This document shows positions 1 to 13,043 of a stretch of DNA of 64,000 bases, piece by piece. The position numbers and the translations under genes were made by a program. The notes under the pieces are model-generated. The model was not told the DNA's origin. It did not search any database and saw only the letters and a program-made list of their open reading frames with translations. The DNA comes from Astrocystis sublimbata (lineage: Eukaryota; Ascomycota; Sordariomycetes; Xylariales; Xylariaceae): positions 1-64,000 of the forward strand of contig JAJNNY010000055.1 in NCBI GenBank assembly GCA_022453515.1. The letters are read 5' to 3'. Position 1 is the first letter of the stretch, and each line of letters starts with the position of its first letter.

Positions 1-1178
1 CTTGGGCCCGCTGGCTGGGAGGGTTTATGGTGGGGCGTGGCGGGAGGGGGAGGGGAGGGGGGTTGAGTTGGTTTAGCTGAGGGGGGAGAGCGAGAGAGAG
101 GGAGAGAGAGAGAGAGAGGGAGAGACTGCATATATATAATACAGCTCTCTTCCCACTAGGTAGGTAAGTAGACTAAGAATTCCCAGACCGGAATAATTAC
201 ATTCGTACCTAGGTATGCTTCTAATAAGTAATACTGGACTGATAGTTTAAAGGAGAGAACAACTTATATGTCGGTATAAGCTAGGTATATAAGCTAGCAA
301 ACTGAACTTCATCATCTATATTACTAAGTGAGTACTCACTATAGCACGTTGGTTAGGAATCGTCATATTATATACCTATAGTCCTTCTTTTCTTTTTGCT
401 CCGTTGAGTCTCGTTTAATTTTGTTTTCGATTGGATAACAAGATAAGACAGGACAAGACAAGCTATCCCAGCCAACCTTATTCGTTCTTCGTAACCTTCC
501 CTTCCCTTCCCTTCCCTTTTCCATTCCCCTTACCACACACCACAACACATCACGTCACATCTCAACACATCACAACACATCTCGCCCCTTTTCTCTACCT
601 AGTCTCGAGTCTCTAGTCACTTCTCACTTATATCTTCTCTCGATTCTCTAAAAGCGCTAAATTTTTTTCTTATTCCTTCATAATTAAATAAAAGTAGCTA
701 CTTAGCTTACCTGCCAGCTAATCCATTCAAACCCTCTGTCTCTCACTTTCCAAACCTCTGTCACTCTGTAAACCAACTGACCAACCAACCCACCCAGCCG
801 CTATACGTACCCAAGTACTGATTCAGAACTATGCAAGGTCCGACATATAGATATAGACAGACCGACAGACCGACAAACAAACAGACAGACAGGCAATACT
901 GACTGACTGCCTGACTCACCAAATCCCTAACGATCAAGATAGACCGGCAGGAAATTGTACACAACCACCCACTCCCTCCCATTCCAATACATTTCAGGGT
1001 GTCCATCACCAGCGAGAATAGGGGTAGAGGGCCGACGATCCATACAGGGAAATTTCTCCCAGAACATATTCATATCCATAGCCATATCCATACGAGTGCC
1101 CGCGCCCACTATTCCCTGTGTCCACGGTGCAGGTACACAGCAATTCCCCAGCGCATAACCATCAGCCAGCACCCGTTC
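1..1178. repeat. Non-coding flank with simple-sequence tracts
   Basis: I see no convincing gene here. The stretch holds a GA-rich microsatellite at about 82-124, a pyrimidine-rich CCCTT-type tract at about 490-540, a CACATCA-rich tract at about 535-585, and a GACA/GACC microsatellite at about 855-895. Short open frames on both strands are low-complexity translations of these tracts. Since the MAP kinase gene to the right is on the minus strand, the part near 1178 is its 3' untranslated and terminator region. The pyrimidine tract could be the promoter or leader of a gene beyond the left edge, but this is inference only. Confidence 0.6.
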
Positions 1179-2760
<1,582 letters not shown>

Positions 2761-5159
2761 GGTGAAATATAGTTATGTATGGGATTGGCTTCTTTCCAAA
2801 ATGGGTTTGTCGCGCGTGTGTGATGCAGAGGGGTGATTGCGATGTTTAAGTTGCGCGCTGCGACCCGAGGTTCGGACAAGCTGACTCGAGGGGGGTCCCG
2901 GGCCAAAGCTGGGGCGCGGGCAGACAATGAAAGTCTCTGACTCGGCAAAAATAATGCGTTCAAAGGGGATAACGGCCACACTACCTGGATAGTAGTTCAA
3001 GTCGTGATAAAGCCAGCGGACAAGCAGCGTTCTTGAGCCAGGCCGGAGAGCAGAGGATGGAGGCAAGACCTACACGGCAGGCCAAGAAGCGAAGCGAGTA
3101 CGTGTAAGATATATGTAATGGTGGACAAAAGCAGGCTGTGGGGATGTCACTGCGACGATATGCAGTGCGGATGGGTTGATGCGACGCTGGCCTGGCCTGT
3201 TATATGCAATGGACGGGCGAGGAACTGTTGTGATATGTCGCGACGGGGGGAGGCGACGGGTTGCTCGGCTTGGCTTGCAGTGCTCTCCTGTATATTTATA
3301 TGTATTTCGATAAGACTGCAATGAGCAGCACGGTTACTTAAAACATGCAGACCAGAAAATGGGGAGAATGGGAATGCGAGCAAGAAAGCGGGAGGATGCA
3401 AGGTTGCAGGTTTGGGCTGGGCGGGAAGCAAGTAAGTAAGCACGAGGAGAGGGCGTGCGTGGTATGGTACGGCCAGTCCCGCCCACATGTGCAGTGAGAA
3501 TGAGGAGGGGAGAAAGCGCCAAGCTTGCGAACCTTGGAGGGGTTCTGTTCCCACACTAAAACCTTAGGTACCTCGAGCTTAGGTACCCACATGCTGTGGC
3601 AGAGAAGGCATGCGCTAAATCACCCAACTAAACCTGCCCAAGACATGTCAGAGCCGAAACGGACTACGGCTCTCGCTCGAGTCCTACCTGCCCCAAGGTC
3701 CTGTGCTAGAGGCATTAGAAGGGGCCGGTCTAGTGCCATCCTTGCACGTTTAGGTACTTACCTAGGTACCCAAACATCGAGGGGAACAACCCCGCAGCAG
3801 CCGATGGCGAAGAGTGGGTCTTGTCTCTGGCAAGTACATAAGTGAGCGAGCGCTCCGCCTACGATTGGCGAACTCGCGAGGCTCGACCCGCTGTTCTGAG
3901 CCCCCCCTGCACAGCCCTGGGCCCCACTAGGCCAGCCCTGTAGCCGCTCACTGCCCGCTCCGGACGGCGCAATTGGTGGCGTCCTGCAACAGCCGTAGCC
4001 GCGCAATTTCCCCCGTCGCCAGGCCTGTCATTTCCCGCCCCCAATAAACACAAAATTAAAAAACAACAATAGGGTCGAAGTACTACTAGATCGAGAGGGC
4101 TAAAACCGATGCAAGGGCATCTGTAAATATGCATGTACCTACTGACTTGAGCATGCAAGCGTCATCGTGCTGACATGTCTGTATCAACTAGTGTAGCAGG
4201 ACTAATAGCAGTATAACTGGGTGACTGGGTGCTATACAATTGTTTGAAGTAAACCAGGTAATCTTAACTCTTACCTTACAGATGCCATTGCGAATTGAAG
4301 TAATGTAGAAATAACAAAGTCACTTCACATGGACAAAGTCAACAACCTTAACTGGTTGCAAGTTGTTTCGTCTCTTCATTGGCCAGCTCGTATAGTCGCA
4401 TTCGTCTACATAAGGTTGCTTGCGGCACGTTGCCGGCTAATAGTGACCCGGCGGGGCGGCAAGAGCCGATCGCAAGGGGCATCGCTGGCTGGCTGCGGCA
4501 AGCTTGGGAAAAGGGGGCTGAGTTTAGGGCTGATGTAAATATAGAACCATGTGTTCGTTCCATGCTTTTGCAATGCAATGCATGCCCTGGAGTAAGTAAC
4601 TGCTGCCCTGATTGATGGCAATGCATCTCAAACAAAAATAAACAGCATACATTCTATTCTGTAACTATGATGCTTTCAATTCATCGTCTAGTCTCGCTCA
4701 GCACAGCCCCTACTTCCGCCGACAGAGTTCTAAATCAATGAGCGGCGCTGATCCTGTTGCATAATGGCCAGCAATGGGGGCGATGGCCTGTCGTCTGAGA
4801 GCTTGCCAGGGCATGCGATCCGCAGCAAACATTATACAACCTACAACAACACTTGACTCCGGAAAACTTTGCGAGTCCATGTCGCTCGCATTCCGTCATT
4901 GCGACTAGCTGGTTCGCTATGCGTCGACAACAAGCATCTCTGCCGTGCCATTGCCTCTCGGATCCAGCACTGCCGCTTCATCGCATTCAGCTTCGACTAT
5001 AATGGTTGGCCACAGATCGAAGTCGCATTGCTATGACATCGACGATGGCGGTGCATCAGGCTTGTCATTGAATCCTGGTGATGCCGAGAGTCCGTATAGC
5101 GGGTTCATACGCACAAGCCGGCCCATGAGAACACCGTCGTTGTTCGACTGGAGCGCCGT
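2761..5159. other. Gene-free interval between MAPK and phosphatase
   Basis: No open frame here shows a recognisable domain or a credible exon series. The first part is the promoter and 5' leader of the MAP kinase. Palindromic GGTACC/CCTAGG-type motifs occur at about 3567-3590 and 3750-3772. The rest is mixed-composition intergenic DNA, and the right edge is the 3' flank of the phosphatase gene. Confidence 0.55.
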
Positions 5160-5873
5160 TCATCTAGACGCGCTCGGAACATCCGGGAAGGTGGCAGCCA
5201 GGAAGTTCTCGGAGAAGCGCTTGCACTGCTCGTAGGCCTTCTCGAACGAGTTGCCGCCGATGTAGTAAGGGTCCTGCACCGTCTCCTTGCGGTCGGTGCC
5301 GGAGAACTCGCCGAACAGCATGACCTGCGCCTTCTCCTCGCCCTTCTTCCGGCCGCGCCAGCGCTGGAGGTCGCTGTGGTTGCTGTTGTCCATCGCGAAG
5401 ATGTAGTCGAACTCTTTGAAGTCGCTGTCGCGGAGCTGTCGGGGGATAATGCGTTAGTTGGTCTTGTGTGCTAGTTGTGTTGCGCGGTTCGAAGAGGGAA
5501 TTGGTTCCGGCGACTGACTTTGCGAGCGGCGTGCTTGTAGTTCGTTACGCCGTGGCTCCTCAGCGTCGACATGGTCCGATCGTCCGGGTCGTCGCCGATA
5601 TGGTAGCCGCCTTGAATTGGATTTATATGTCAGTTTCTATCCTCATGACAACGCAATGGGCCTAGGTAGACGCCATGATGTGAGACAATGTTGGTGTTCC
5701 GTACCTGTACCGCAGGAGTCGACGGTGCCTATGAGGTCATAGTAGGGAGAGGAAGGGTCCTTCACTATGGATCGGAACACGCCCTCAGCCATGGTGGAAC
5801 GACAGATATTGCCGAGGCAGACGAAAAGGACGGATACCTTGGCGCCATTGGTCGCGCTCGCAGGGTTCGACAT
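5160..5873 (-). CDS. Low-molecular-weight protein tyrosine phosphatase, 3 exons
   Basis: Small cytosolic phosphatase that hydrolyses phosphotyrosine (Ltp1/Stp1 family). Exons 5873-5705, 5610-5519 and 5435-5160 join in frame to give 178 aa, slightly longer than the usual 155-165 aa. The N-terminal P-loop reads FVCLGNICRS: nucleophile Cys19 and phosphate-binding Arg25 in the C-x5-R motif. The substrate-loop region follows as SCGTGGYHIGDDPDDR, split by intron 1. The catalytic acid is in the late DPYYIGG segment of exon 3. All catalytic elements are present, so the gene looks functional. The start is the first ATG before the P-loop. Intron 2 ends at CCCGACAG and restores the DSDFKEFDYIFAMDNSN segment that is typical of the family. 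Confidence 0.95.
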
Positions 5874-6902
5874 TGCTGTTGCTGGTAGGTATATTAAAGA
5901 AGGTTGGATGGTATCGACGTAATCGCCGTGTAATTTCCAGGCACGCCAGGCGCGAAATGCCCCTCCAACGGCCCAGGGCCCTGTAGCGCGGGGCCCTCAC
6001 TGCTAGTTGCATAGCCGCTATAGATCGGTACACATTTTTAGACAAAACTCGGCCTAAATGCATAATACCTCGCAGTTCCAATTACAAGGTTCCATTGGCC
6101 TTGGCATCTCTTCTCCTTTACAACTAACACCCATCTACGTACGATTGGCCTCAGCATCATGCATGTCCAATTGGGGGCTGCACGCCTTGTGTCAACATCT
6201 TCTGCAGGACCATTTCTATTGTAAGAGTGACACTCTGAGGCCGGTGTGACGGGGATGGTTCGCGCGGCGCAAGAGGGCAGACAGCTAGCGAGCTGCTCAA
6301 GCCCGTCGCGATTGGCGCAAAAGTGCTCAAGCTTCGAATTCAATGTCTGAATGGTGGCAGTTAAAGAATGCACTGCAGTCGGTCAAAACTAACTGGACTC
6401 TTGCAGCTACGATTGGTTACTAGGTAGCTCACGATACCGCTATCCGAGTTGACGATTGCGATTAAAGGCAATGTACTACCCTTTTCGCTCTTAGGGGCGG
6501 TGGTGACATTGATGTAGATACCTTAGGTAGTGCAGGTTTAAATCTGGCAACCGTTGGTCTTCAGCCTCCCGTCTCCTGCTGTGTGAATACTTGTTTCGTC
6601 TAGAGCTGTTGGCTTCATCAAGGCAAAAGGTACGACTTGTGCATCGAACACATGACACAAACTGTGCTACCACTCTTCCCGCCGCCACTAGGCAGGCTGT
6701 CTGTTTGTCGCATGTATCCCTTCTGACAGCAAACTTATAATAATGAGGCCCATCACGAGATTCCATCTTTTTTACGCAAAAAAGTTTCTAATGCTAAAAC
6801 TCGCCCGTCTCTTTTATCCACACTCGCTTCGTCGCTTCTCCATACCGAGGATACTCACTCGCCGTGCAGCATCTAATGCCACAAGCCCCCGTCTCCAGCA
6901 AC
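5874..6902. other. Gene-free interval
   Basis: Probable divergent promoter region between the minus-strand phosphatase and the plus-strand membrane protein at 6903. The short open frames present have no domain signature. I see no repeats or RNA genes. Confidence 0.5.
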
Positions 6903-7759
6903 ATGAGGTTCAGCAGCCAGCCTGCTCAGAAGCCACCAGGCAAAGTCAAACGAGGCATACTTGCTCTAATCGATTTTTCAATCTCAGTCACACTTATCTG
7001 CTTCGCTTTACTCTTCATAACGTCGCATCTGCTCGACATCGTTGCGAAAGTCGACTTCTCCATGCTGAGACCAGCACCAGCCAAGTACGTCCTGGGTGCT
7101 CCAGGTCTACAACACATCTCGACACATCAGATCTGCAAAATCCAAGAAATGATATGTAACAAAGAGCGCGAGTACGAAGTAAATTGCACAGTGGTAAGAC
7201 AACAGCACTGTCCCATCCCATCCCTCCCTCCTCGCCACACACAACGTCGCTCGCTAAACATTGCCGGCGCAACCACCTACAGGACGCAGACTGCGCGCAA
7301 CAACTGTACCACTCATCCCTGCACAAGCCCAACACCGCAACGCTCTCGCACGTGACAGACTTATGGTACACCGTCTCCGAAACATCAACATCGCACCCCG
7401 TCGAATACCTCATGAGCCAGCACTCCGGGCTAGCCCTCTTCGCAGCGGCCGAAGTCAGCATGCGCTTCCCATATGAAGAAAACGCATTAGAAGACGTCGA
7501 AGACGTCTGCACCGAACTGCCGAGGTACAACGTGACGGCCGCCCATCTCGTGCCGTGGTACGACCTCTTCGACCGCTGGAACCGCACCCTCGCGGCCAGT
7601 CCCTGGGCGCGGCCCCTGGCCATGACGCACTATAATGTGCTGGAGGGCCTTGCGCATGTCATGTCTGTGCTGGCTGTGAGGGAGACGGAGAGGTTTAGGG
7701 TGTTGGTTAAGGAGTATGAGGAGGCGGGCTGTGGGGAGTTGGGCACTGCGTTGAGGTAG
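6903..7759 (+). CDS. Orphan single-pass membrane protein, 2 exons
   Basis: I do not recognise this protein. Exon 1 (6903-7193) and exon 2 (7283-7759) are joined across an 89-nt intron with a GTAAGA donor, a GCTAAAC branch site and a CTACAG acceptor, giving 255 aa. A hydrophobic segment lies near residues 20-50 (GILALIDFSISVTLICFALL), consistent with one membrane anchor. Beyond it are six or so cysteines (ICKIQEMIC, NCTV, DADCAQQL, EDVC), potential N-glycosylation sites (NCT, NVT, NRT), and a region ending in a conserved-looking WYDLFDRWNRTL stretch. This fits an ER or secretory-pathway protein with a lumenal disulphide-bonded domain. In-frame ATGs at 6864 and 6876 would add up to 13 residues. 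The clean intron and base composition support a real gene. Confidence 0.7.
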
Positions 7760-8340
7760 ATTCGATATTGGTTCATGGCGTTGCGTGTGGGATTGTAATT
7801 TGTACTACTGTGTAAAAGTTGTTTTTTGCGTGGTAATTGGGAAAAGTTGGGATTGTATGACTTACCTCTTTCTCTGTGATCTGAGGATATGTACTACCGA
7901 ATTGTTGAAATGCTGCCAGCTGTTTATTGTATGGACGCTAAGACCGCTAAGTATAATAAGAACCTTACGTAAGTCCCGATTTCATTCGCCTATGGAAGAA
8001 GGCGCTGTTGTGCTTGCCGCCTCTTAGGCAGGCTCATCGTGTTGCTGTCGCCGTCGCCGCCTACCGCCTGCTCCAATATGTTAGGCAGGGGCCAGGCAGG
8101 TTCTCTCAGCAGCTTGCAGCGACGAGCTGCGATAGCACCAAGAACCATACCTATACCTAATGATATACGTCAAACATTTAGTTTTTGGCCAGCAGGCTCT
8201 ATCTAGTCGCTATCCGACGTGTTCTACAGTGGGAACTCGGTCAAGGAATCTAGAGAGCCCTTAGGATGGACGGTTATATAACAATCTAAGCCTGAAGCGT
8301 ACATCAGAACCAAGTCATCAACCGAGGGCAACAAGCGAAG
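7760..8340. other. Gene-free interval before tRNA
   Basis: 3' flank of the membrane-protein gene and 5' flank of the tRNA. The stretch is AT-rich near 7770-7930. No coding signal or repeat structure was recognised. Confidence 0.5.
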
Positions 8341-8412
8341 GCCCGCTTAGCTCATCGGTAGAGCGTCTCACTTGTAATGAGAAGGCAACTGGTTCGATTC
8401 CAGTAGTGGGCA
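8341..8412 (+). tRNA. tRNA-Thr (anticodon UGU)
   Basis: A 72-nt cloverleaf folds cleanly. The acceptor stem GCCCGCT pairs with AGTGGGC (one G-T pair), followed by discriminator A. The D arm is GCTC/GAGC and the anticodon arm TCTCA-CTTGTAA-TGAGA places TGT in the loop, which decodes Thr (ACA). The T arm is ACTGG-TTCGATT-CCAGT. There is no intron. Internal pol III promoters are visible as the A box (TAGCTCATCGG) and B box (GGTTCGATTCC). CCA is not encoded, as expected for a nuclear eukaryotic tRNA. Confidence 0.97.
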
Positions 8413-8426
8413 TGGTGCGCATAAGG

Positions 8427-8435
8427 TTTTATTTT
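8427..8435 (+). terminator. Pol III terminator of tRNA-Thr
   Basis: A TTTTATTTT run lies 15 nt past the discriminator base of the tRNA. T-runs of four or more are the standard RNA polymerase III stop. Confidence 0.75.
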
Positions 8436-10759
8436 ATCTTTCGCCTTTTACCTTTCTGTCGCCGACGTAGGTAGGTACCTAGGCGCGCGGATAAAGTGCT
8501 CAACCACAAGCTCCAAAGCAGCTTTGACACACAACGCTTACGAACTCTGAAATCCACGGACATGGGGCGTTGATGCTCTAGCTCGTGACAGGGAGGACTG
8601 GACGGACATCCAAGGGGACGACCTCAATGGCCTCACGATTAATTTTGTGCGGCAGACCGGGATCGGATGGATGGATGGTCGCTCCCGACCAAAACTGTAA
8701 TTATCTTCTGCTCCTGCTCTGGGGACTCGACGTCATATAATCAGAGCTGGTTAGGCACGAGCGACAAGCTGAAGCCTTCCTTGAAATGCTTAATATGGAG
8801 GCAGTCCCAAGTATGCCAACTCACAGCTGGATGCAATCCCGATCACCACATCAACCTTTCCTTATTAATCAACAATAACGTTCTCGGCGACATCCGCACC
8901 CAGCATCCCTCTCTTTATTGATAGCATTATTCCACCATTATTCACCCGTTATTTAGCCCGTTATTCGACCTGTTATCGAGGAAAGAGATGATGAAAATCA
9001 TCGATCAAGGGTCCTGACTCCTAGACAGATCCTCTGCGGATTAGCAGCCTATAACGAACGCCCTGACGTCCGGTGCAGGTGCAAGTACAGAGAAGGAGAG
9101 TATTTCCGTCTACGGCTCAAGTGCATATTTTGTTCGTGACAATGCTCTGGCGCGAGGAGGTCATGGCTGTATTTACAGTTATACTTGCAGCTGTGGCCAC
9201 ATACAGTTGCAGTAGCGTTTGTGGGTGCGGTTCCAAAGCGCAACTCAGATAAAGAACCCCAAATAAAACGACAAGTTCGACTACAAGAAGATCCCATGCA
9301 TCATCGGAAAGCAGTACACAATCTCTACTTCGCCATGCCGAAGAATAAGCAGGTTGCCGGGTGCTTCCACGAGATCTTCGAGCACCAGCGCAATCAGAAG
9401 TGCCGGTGTACGCACATCACTACCACCAAAGCAGCAACCCATGCTACGCCGTGTATATTTTACCTACCTACACGACACCGTTGATGCTCGGGGACGCCGC
9501 CGGCCTCGTGGTGATTCTCACGTGGGTGTGAGCATTCTGGGCACCTGGCGAGGCTACTACCTTCGAGGCTCTCTCCTGTCTGTTCGATGAACACTTTCAC
9601 ACATTCTGGACCAAGCGGCGCGGGAAATTTCGATATGAGCAAAGCAAGAAATGACAGCCCCTCTTGGTATGAGAGCCATAAGGAATACCTTAGTAGAAAT
9701 ACTATCTATACCCTAGGAAACAAAAATTGGGCAATATACAGCCCTATATCAAAGTCGATTATACGATGGCTTCAACCAGGGGAACATCACTCCACTGACA
9801 GCGAGGTCGATTTTAGAGGGCGGTCAACTCAGCGCCAGAGTCGACTACCCAATCAATGTTCAGGGAACGTACCCGAGCGTCGATCAATCCAGCGCAGTGA
9901 TGTTGGTGGAGGGGGAGGGAAGCGTTGGCGAGAAGTCGGTTAGTTCAGTTGAGAAAAAAGCCCCAGCGACTTGGTGGCGATCCTGGCCTGGTCGCGCCCT
10001 TGGTGAGCTATCGAAAGTGATAATACTACCGACGCAGGCTCTCCCGCCCTGGCGAGCATTTTTTGACGCAGAGTCATGCCCAGAAGGAAGCGGCACACAG
10101 GTAGATCAACAGGTGTATTACGCCGCTACCTAGCAAGAAGAAATTAAAACAACATGGAGTTCGGAAAAAGGGAGTACTTATAGTCATTTACCACTGTTCA
10201 AATAAATCCCTGAGGACGAAGAGGCTAATAGACAGAAGCTGGATACAAAGGCCCTAGGTTTCGATACTAGGTAATATCTTAGCTCCGAGGATTGTCCACT
10301 GGATAATCGCTCGCATACTCATTGATGTTTTTTTGAGAAGACTTGTGATTGACTATAGGATTTTCTTCATCATAGGTCTCCTCCAAAGATGTACCGTCAT
10401 TCTGTAGCCAAGGCGGCTTTCTTGAGTGCGTCGACGTAGTCCCCCGGTGATATGTAAATAGATATACATACCCCTTGCTACATACTATCATTAGTTAGCG
10501 GCCAAGCTTAACGCCTGGACAAGGGTCTAAAGTAACTGACCAATACTTGGCCTGTAATCAACGTTTGAATGGGGCCATTAACCTATTACAATATAGTTTG
10601 AAGTTCGATTATCAAAATTCAAAGTTCGAGGATTCGACTGTTTCATCATGCTGACCATCCGTAAATTGCACATATTCTTCAAATCGTATCTCCAAACCTT
10701 TAATTCTTAAGCCAATGTTCCTATACGCAGTTATAACCTGAGAAATCAACTTCATAGTC
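8436..10759. other. Gene-free interval
   Basis: Several open frames of 60-118 codons occur on both strands, for example near 9185-9484 and 9587-9943, but none shows a recognisable motif, signal peptide or coherent exon chain. A GGTAGGTACCTAGG palindromic motif lies at about 8470-8485. The region may contain old degraded sequence, but no particular element could be named. Confidence 0.45.
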
Positions 10760-12166
10760 ATGCCGCGCACCGGTGTCAGCTGTAGCGATGAACTTAGTAT
10801 TGCCCTAAGCGACTTCAAGTCCTGGTTCTCGCCCAGTGACGCGATCATCGGCACCGTCAATCGAAAGACAGCCCTTCCCGGAAACTACACGGTCAAGTTG
10901 ACGTTCTACGGCCGGGCCAAAACCAAGATCGACACCAAGACGAGCAATGCATGGACGATCAACCGAGGCAGGGCTTCACTGTTCAGCGAGACACACATCT
11001 TGCACGAAGGCGACATAAGGGACGATGCCCGCTTCCCATTCACCCTCACTGTCCCAGAAACAACCCAGCCCGGGATGGTACCACGAGGCGATTCATTCCA
11101 TCGCCTCGCCAACCCAAAGGGCAGATTCCTCTCATCCGCAGACGACGTGTCGCAGCATGCGCTGCCGTCGTCGTTCTATTACAAAGGCGACAGGAGCGCG
11201 TGGAGCGGGAAGATGCAGGAATCATACGTCGAGTACGTGCTGGAGGCGGAATTAACAGGACCTAAAACGAAGAAGACCGCCACGTTGCCGCTGTTCATCC
11301 ATGCTCGCTCAACACCGTCGCCTACGACAGACTACCAGCTTGCGACGCAGTGCAGGTTCGTCGGCATCAAGAGTAGCCTTCTCGCACAGCAAGCCGGCGA
11401 AGAGCAGAGCGTCTGGCAAAAGAGCAGGAGTATCTTCAGCTCGAAAACTCCTAAGTTGGGGTTGAACCTGCATGTAGAAGTACCAGGCGTGATCCAGTTA
11501 GAGCATCCCGACCCAGTGCCGATTGGGATATACCTAGAAGCTCTCAGCGACGCGGAACACACATCTATTCTCGGCGACAGCAGCGATACCACGAGTCTGC
11601 CGCCTGTCGAAGTCGTTTCAGTCAACAAGCTGATCCTCAAATCACGCACCGAGATTCGCGCGCCGGGGACATTCGTCGATCACGAGTCGGGCCGTGATCA
11701 CGAATTCATGCTGCGGCCGCCGGGGCCTCTGCCCACCCCTCTTCGTATCCCAATCCACTCCATCGGGCTCAAATCATCAGCACTCGACACCTCCACAGTC
11801 GCACCCTTCCAACTGGGTCAACACATGGAACTCTTCGTCGATGCGGAGGGTACTTCGTGTCAGGGCACAAAGCACGAGTATGCAGAGGAGCGCCGCCTAC
11901 ACCCGAGCTTCAAGACGTACAATATCCATCTGTCGTACACGCTTGAGTGGAAACTCGAGATTCGGTGCGCAGAAGTAACCAGATCGGTCGAAGGCGCTGC
12001 GCCTGTGATAGTCCTACCTCTAAGCGAGCAGCAGGAGCGGCTCAAGATGCAGGAACTAGGCACCGAGGGCATGAAGAGGAATTATGATGATTTGGCGAGG
12101 GCGGCGGATATTGGCTTGACGGGGCTAGAGTTGGTCGCGGATATTGTGCAGGCTTTCGGTGGTTGA
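10760..12166 (+). CDS. Arrestin-like (N-terminal) domain protein
   Basis: Intronless 468-aa frame. The first 170 residues look like an arrestin N-domain beta sandwich: an opening strand LSIALSDFKSWFSPSDAIIG, a VTVKLTFYGRAKTK-like strand (YTVKLTFYGRAKTKI), a LHEGD-type turn and FPFTLTVPE. These features recur in fungal alpha-arrestins and ART-like adaptors that link Rsp5-type ubiquitin ligases to membrane cargo. The C-terminal half (about 200-440) has a second beta-rich region, as expected for the arrestin C-domain. I see no clear PPxY motif, so a canonical Rsp5-binding site is not evident; it may belong to the HECT-independent 'arrestin-like' group found widely in Pezizomycotina. The ATG at 10760 is the only good start. 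Direct function is inferred from fold resemblance only. Confidence 0.8.
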   Translation: MPRTGVSCSDELSIALSDFKSWFSPSDAIIGTVNRKTALPGNYTVKLTFYGRAKTKIDTKTSNAWTINRGRASLFSETHILHEGDIRDDARFPFTLTVPETTQPGMVPRGDSFHRLANPKGRFLSSADDVSQHALPSSFYYKGDRSAWSGKMQESYVEYVLEAELTGPKTKKTATLPLFIHARSTPSPTTDYQLATQCRFVGIKSSLLAQQAGEEQSVWQKSRSIFSSKTPKLGLNLHVEVPGVIQLEHPDPVPIGIYLEALSDAEHTSILGDSSDTTSLPPVEVVSVNKLILKSRTEIRAPGTFVDHESGRDHEFMLRPPGPLPTPLRIPIHSIGLKSSALDTSTVAPFQLGQHMELFVDAEGTSCQGTKHEYAEERRLHPSFKTYNIHLSYTLEWKLEIRCAEVTRSVEGAAPVIVLPLSEQQERLKMQELGTEGMKRNYDDLARAADIGLTGLELVADIVQAFGG

Positions 12167-12255
12167 TGGGGGGTGTCTTTTGGATTCGTGGGGCATTCGA
12201 GGATGGAACCAAGCTGTAAGTCGCCACGTCTATCATGACGGCTGAGCACTAGAGA

Positions 12256-12396
12256 GTTCCGGCGCCTGGTGCGACTTGCGGCGATTACCTGGAGGCTCTT
12301 GCGGAGCAGAACTCGGGAGCCGCCATGAGCCCGTCAGCGACGGCGGGGAGCTGCGAATATCGCGCGTGCGTGAATACTCCGCTACCTCTGAGGTAG
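12256..12396 (+). pseudogene. Relic of PDR-type ABC transporter C-terminus
   Basis: A 46-codon open stretch ends at TAG (12394) and is preceded by an in-frame TAG just upstream at 12250. Its translation contains TCGDYLEALAEQNSG and SPSATAGSCEY, almost the same as TCGDYLEAFAAQNFG and NPSATVGSCEY in the last exon of the PDR transporter at 17745-22681. This is the extracellular Cys-containing loop before the last membrane helix of fungal PDR pumps. No ATP-binding domain, membrane helices or upstream exons are recognisable around it. It is a fragment of a transporter copy, in opposite orientation to the intact-length gene 5.5 kb away. It is too short and has no start codon in place, so it is not a functional gene. 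Confidence 0.8.
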
Positions 12397-13043
12397 CTTA
12401 GAAGACCAAGGCTCTTGAAATGTGATGTATGTAAGCATGGGCACGATATAGTAATCTATAGGGAAAGAAGGCAAAAGGAATGACTTCACGGGGTAATGGG
12501 TTGATACGGTACCCATCGCCGAACCTATTCATTGAGGGTTTAGCTAGGTAGCTGACGGAGAGCCCCAGGGGGTTAACAGTCGGCTGTAGTCAAGGGAAAG
12601 AGAAACCCGGGACACTGATGTTGGTGTTGATTTGATTCTTTTCAAATTCACTATATACAACCTCATCGCACCTTATCTGCGGCAACAAGGCATGGGGTCC
12701 TAGACATCAGAGGGCAGTCAGGATGAGCAACATCCGTCCCACTGATCTAGCTATCTATCTATCGCATAGCCATGCGCCGGAAATGACTGACTGACTGGCT
12801 GTATAGGTAGAAGAAGCGAAGGGTATAATAGTAAGTGACCTGAAACCGATCCATTGTGAGAGAAGCCCGTAAGTAGAAAAGAGCCTGAGGGAGAGAAGTC
12901 GGATATTCCATCCATCTCTTCTTCCCCGGAAGTTTAAAAAAAACAAAAAGTCATCGCAAAGGGTTGTCCCAAACGCCATCAAATGCTATTCAATCAATAT
13001 CCACAGCAACTTTTCCTTCATACCACAATAAGCTAATACTAGC
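12397..13043. other. Gene-free interval
   Basis: I see no coding signal. It includes the 3' flank of the DUF3455-like gene. Short ATCT and GACT simple repeats lie at about 12745-12805. Confidence 0.5.

Noticed and set aside
9587..9943. 118-codon plus-strand frame
   Set aside because: Polar, low-order translation with no family match and a simple-sequence Gly run near its end.
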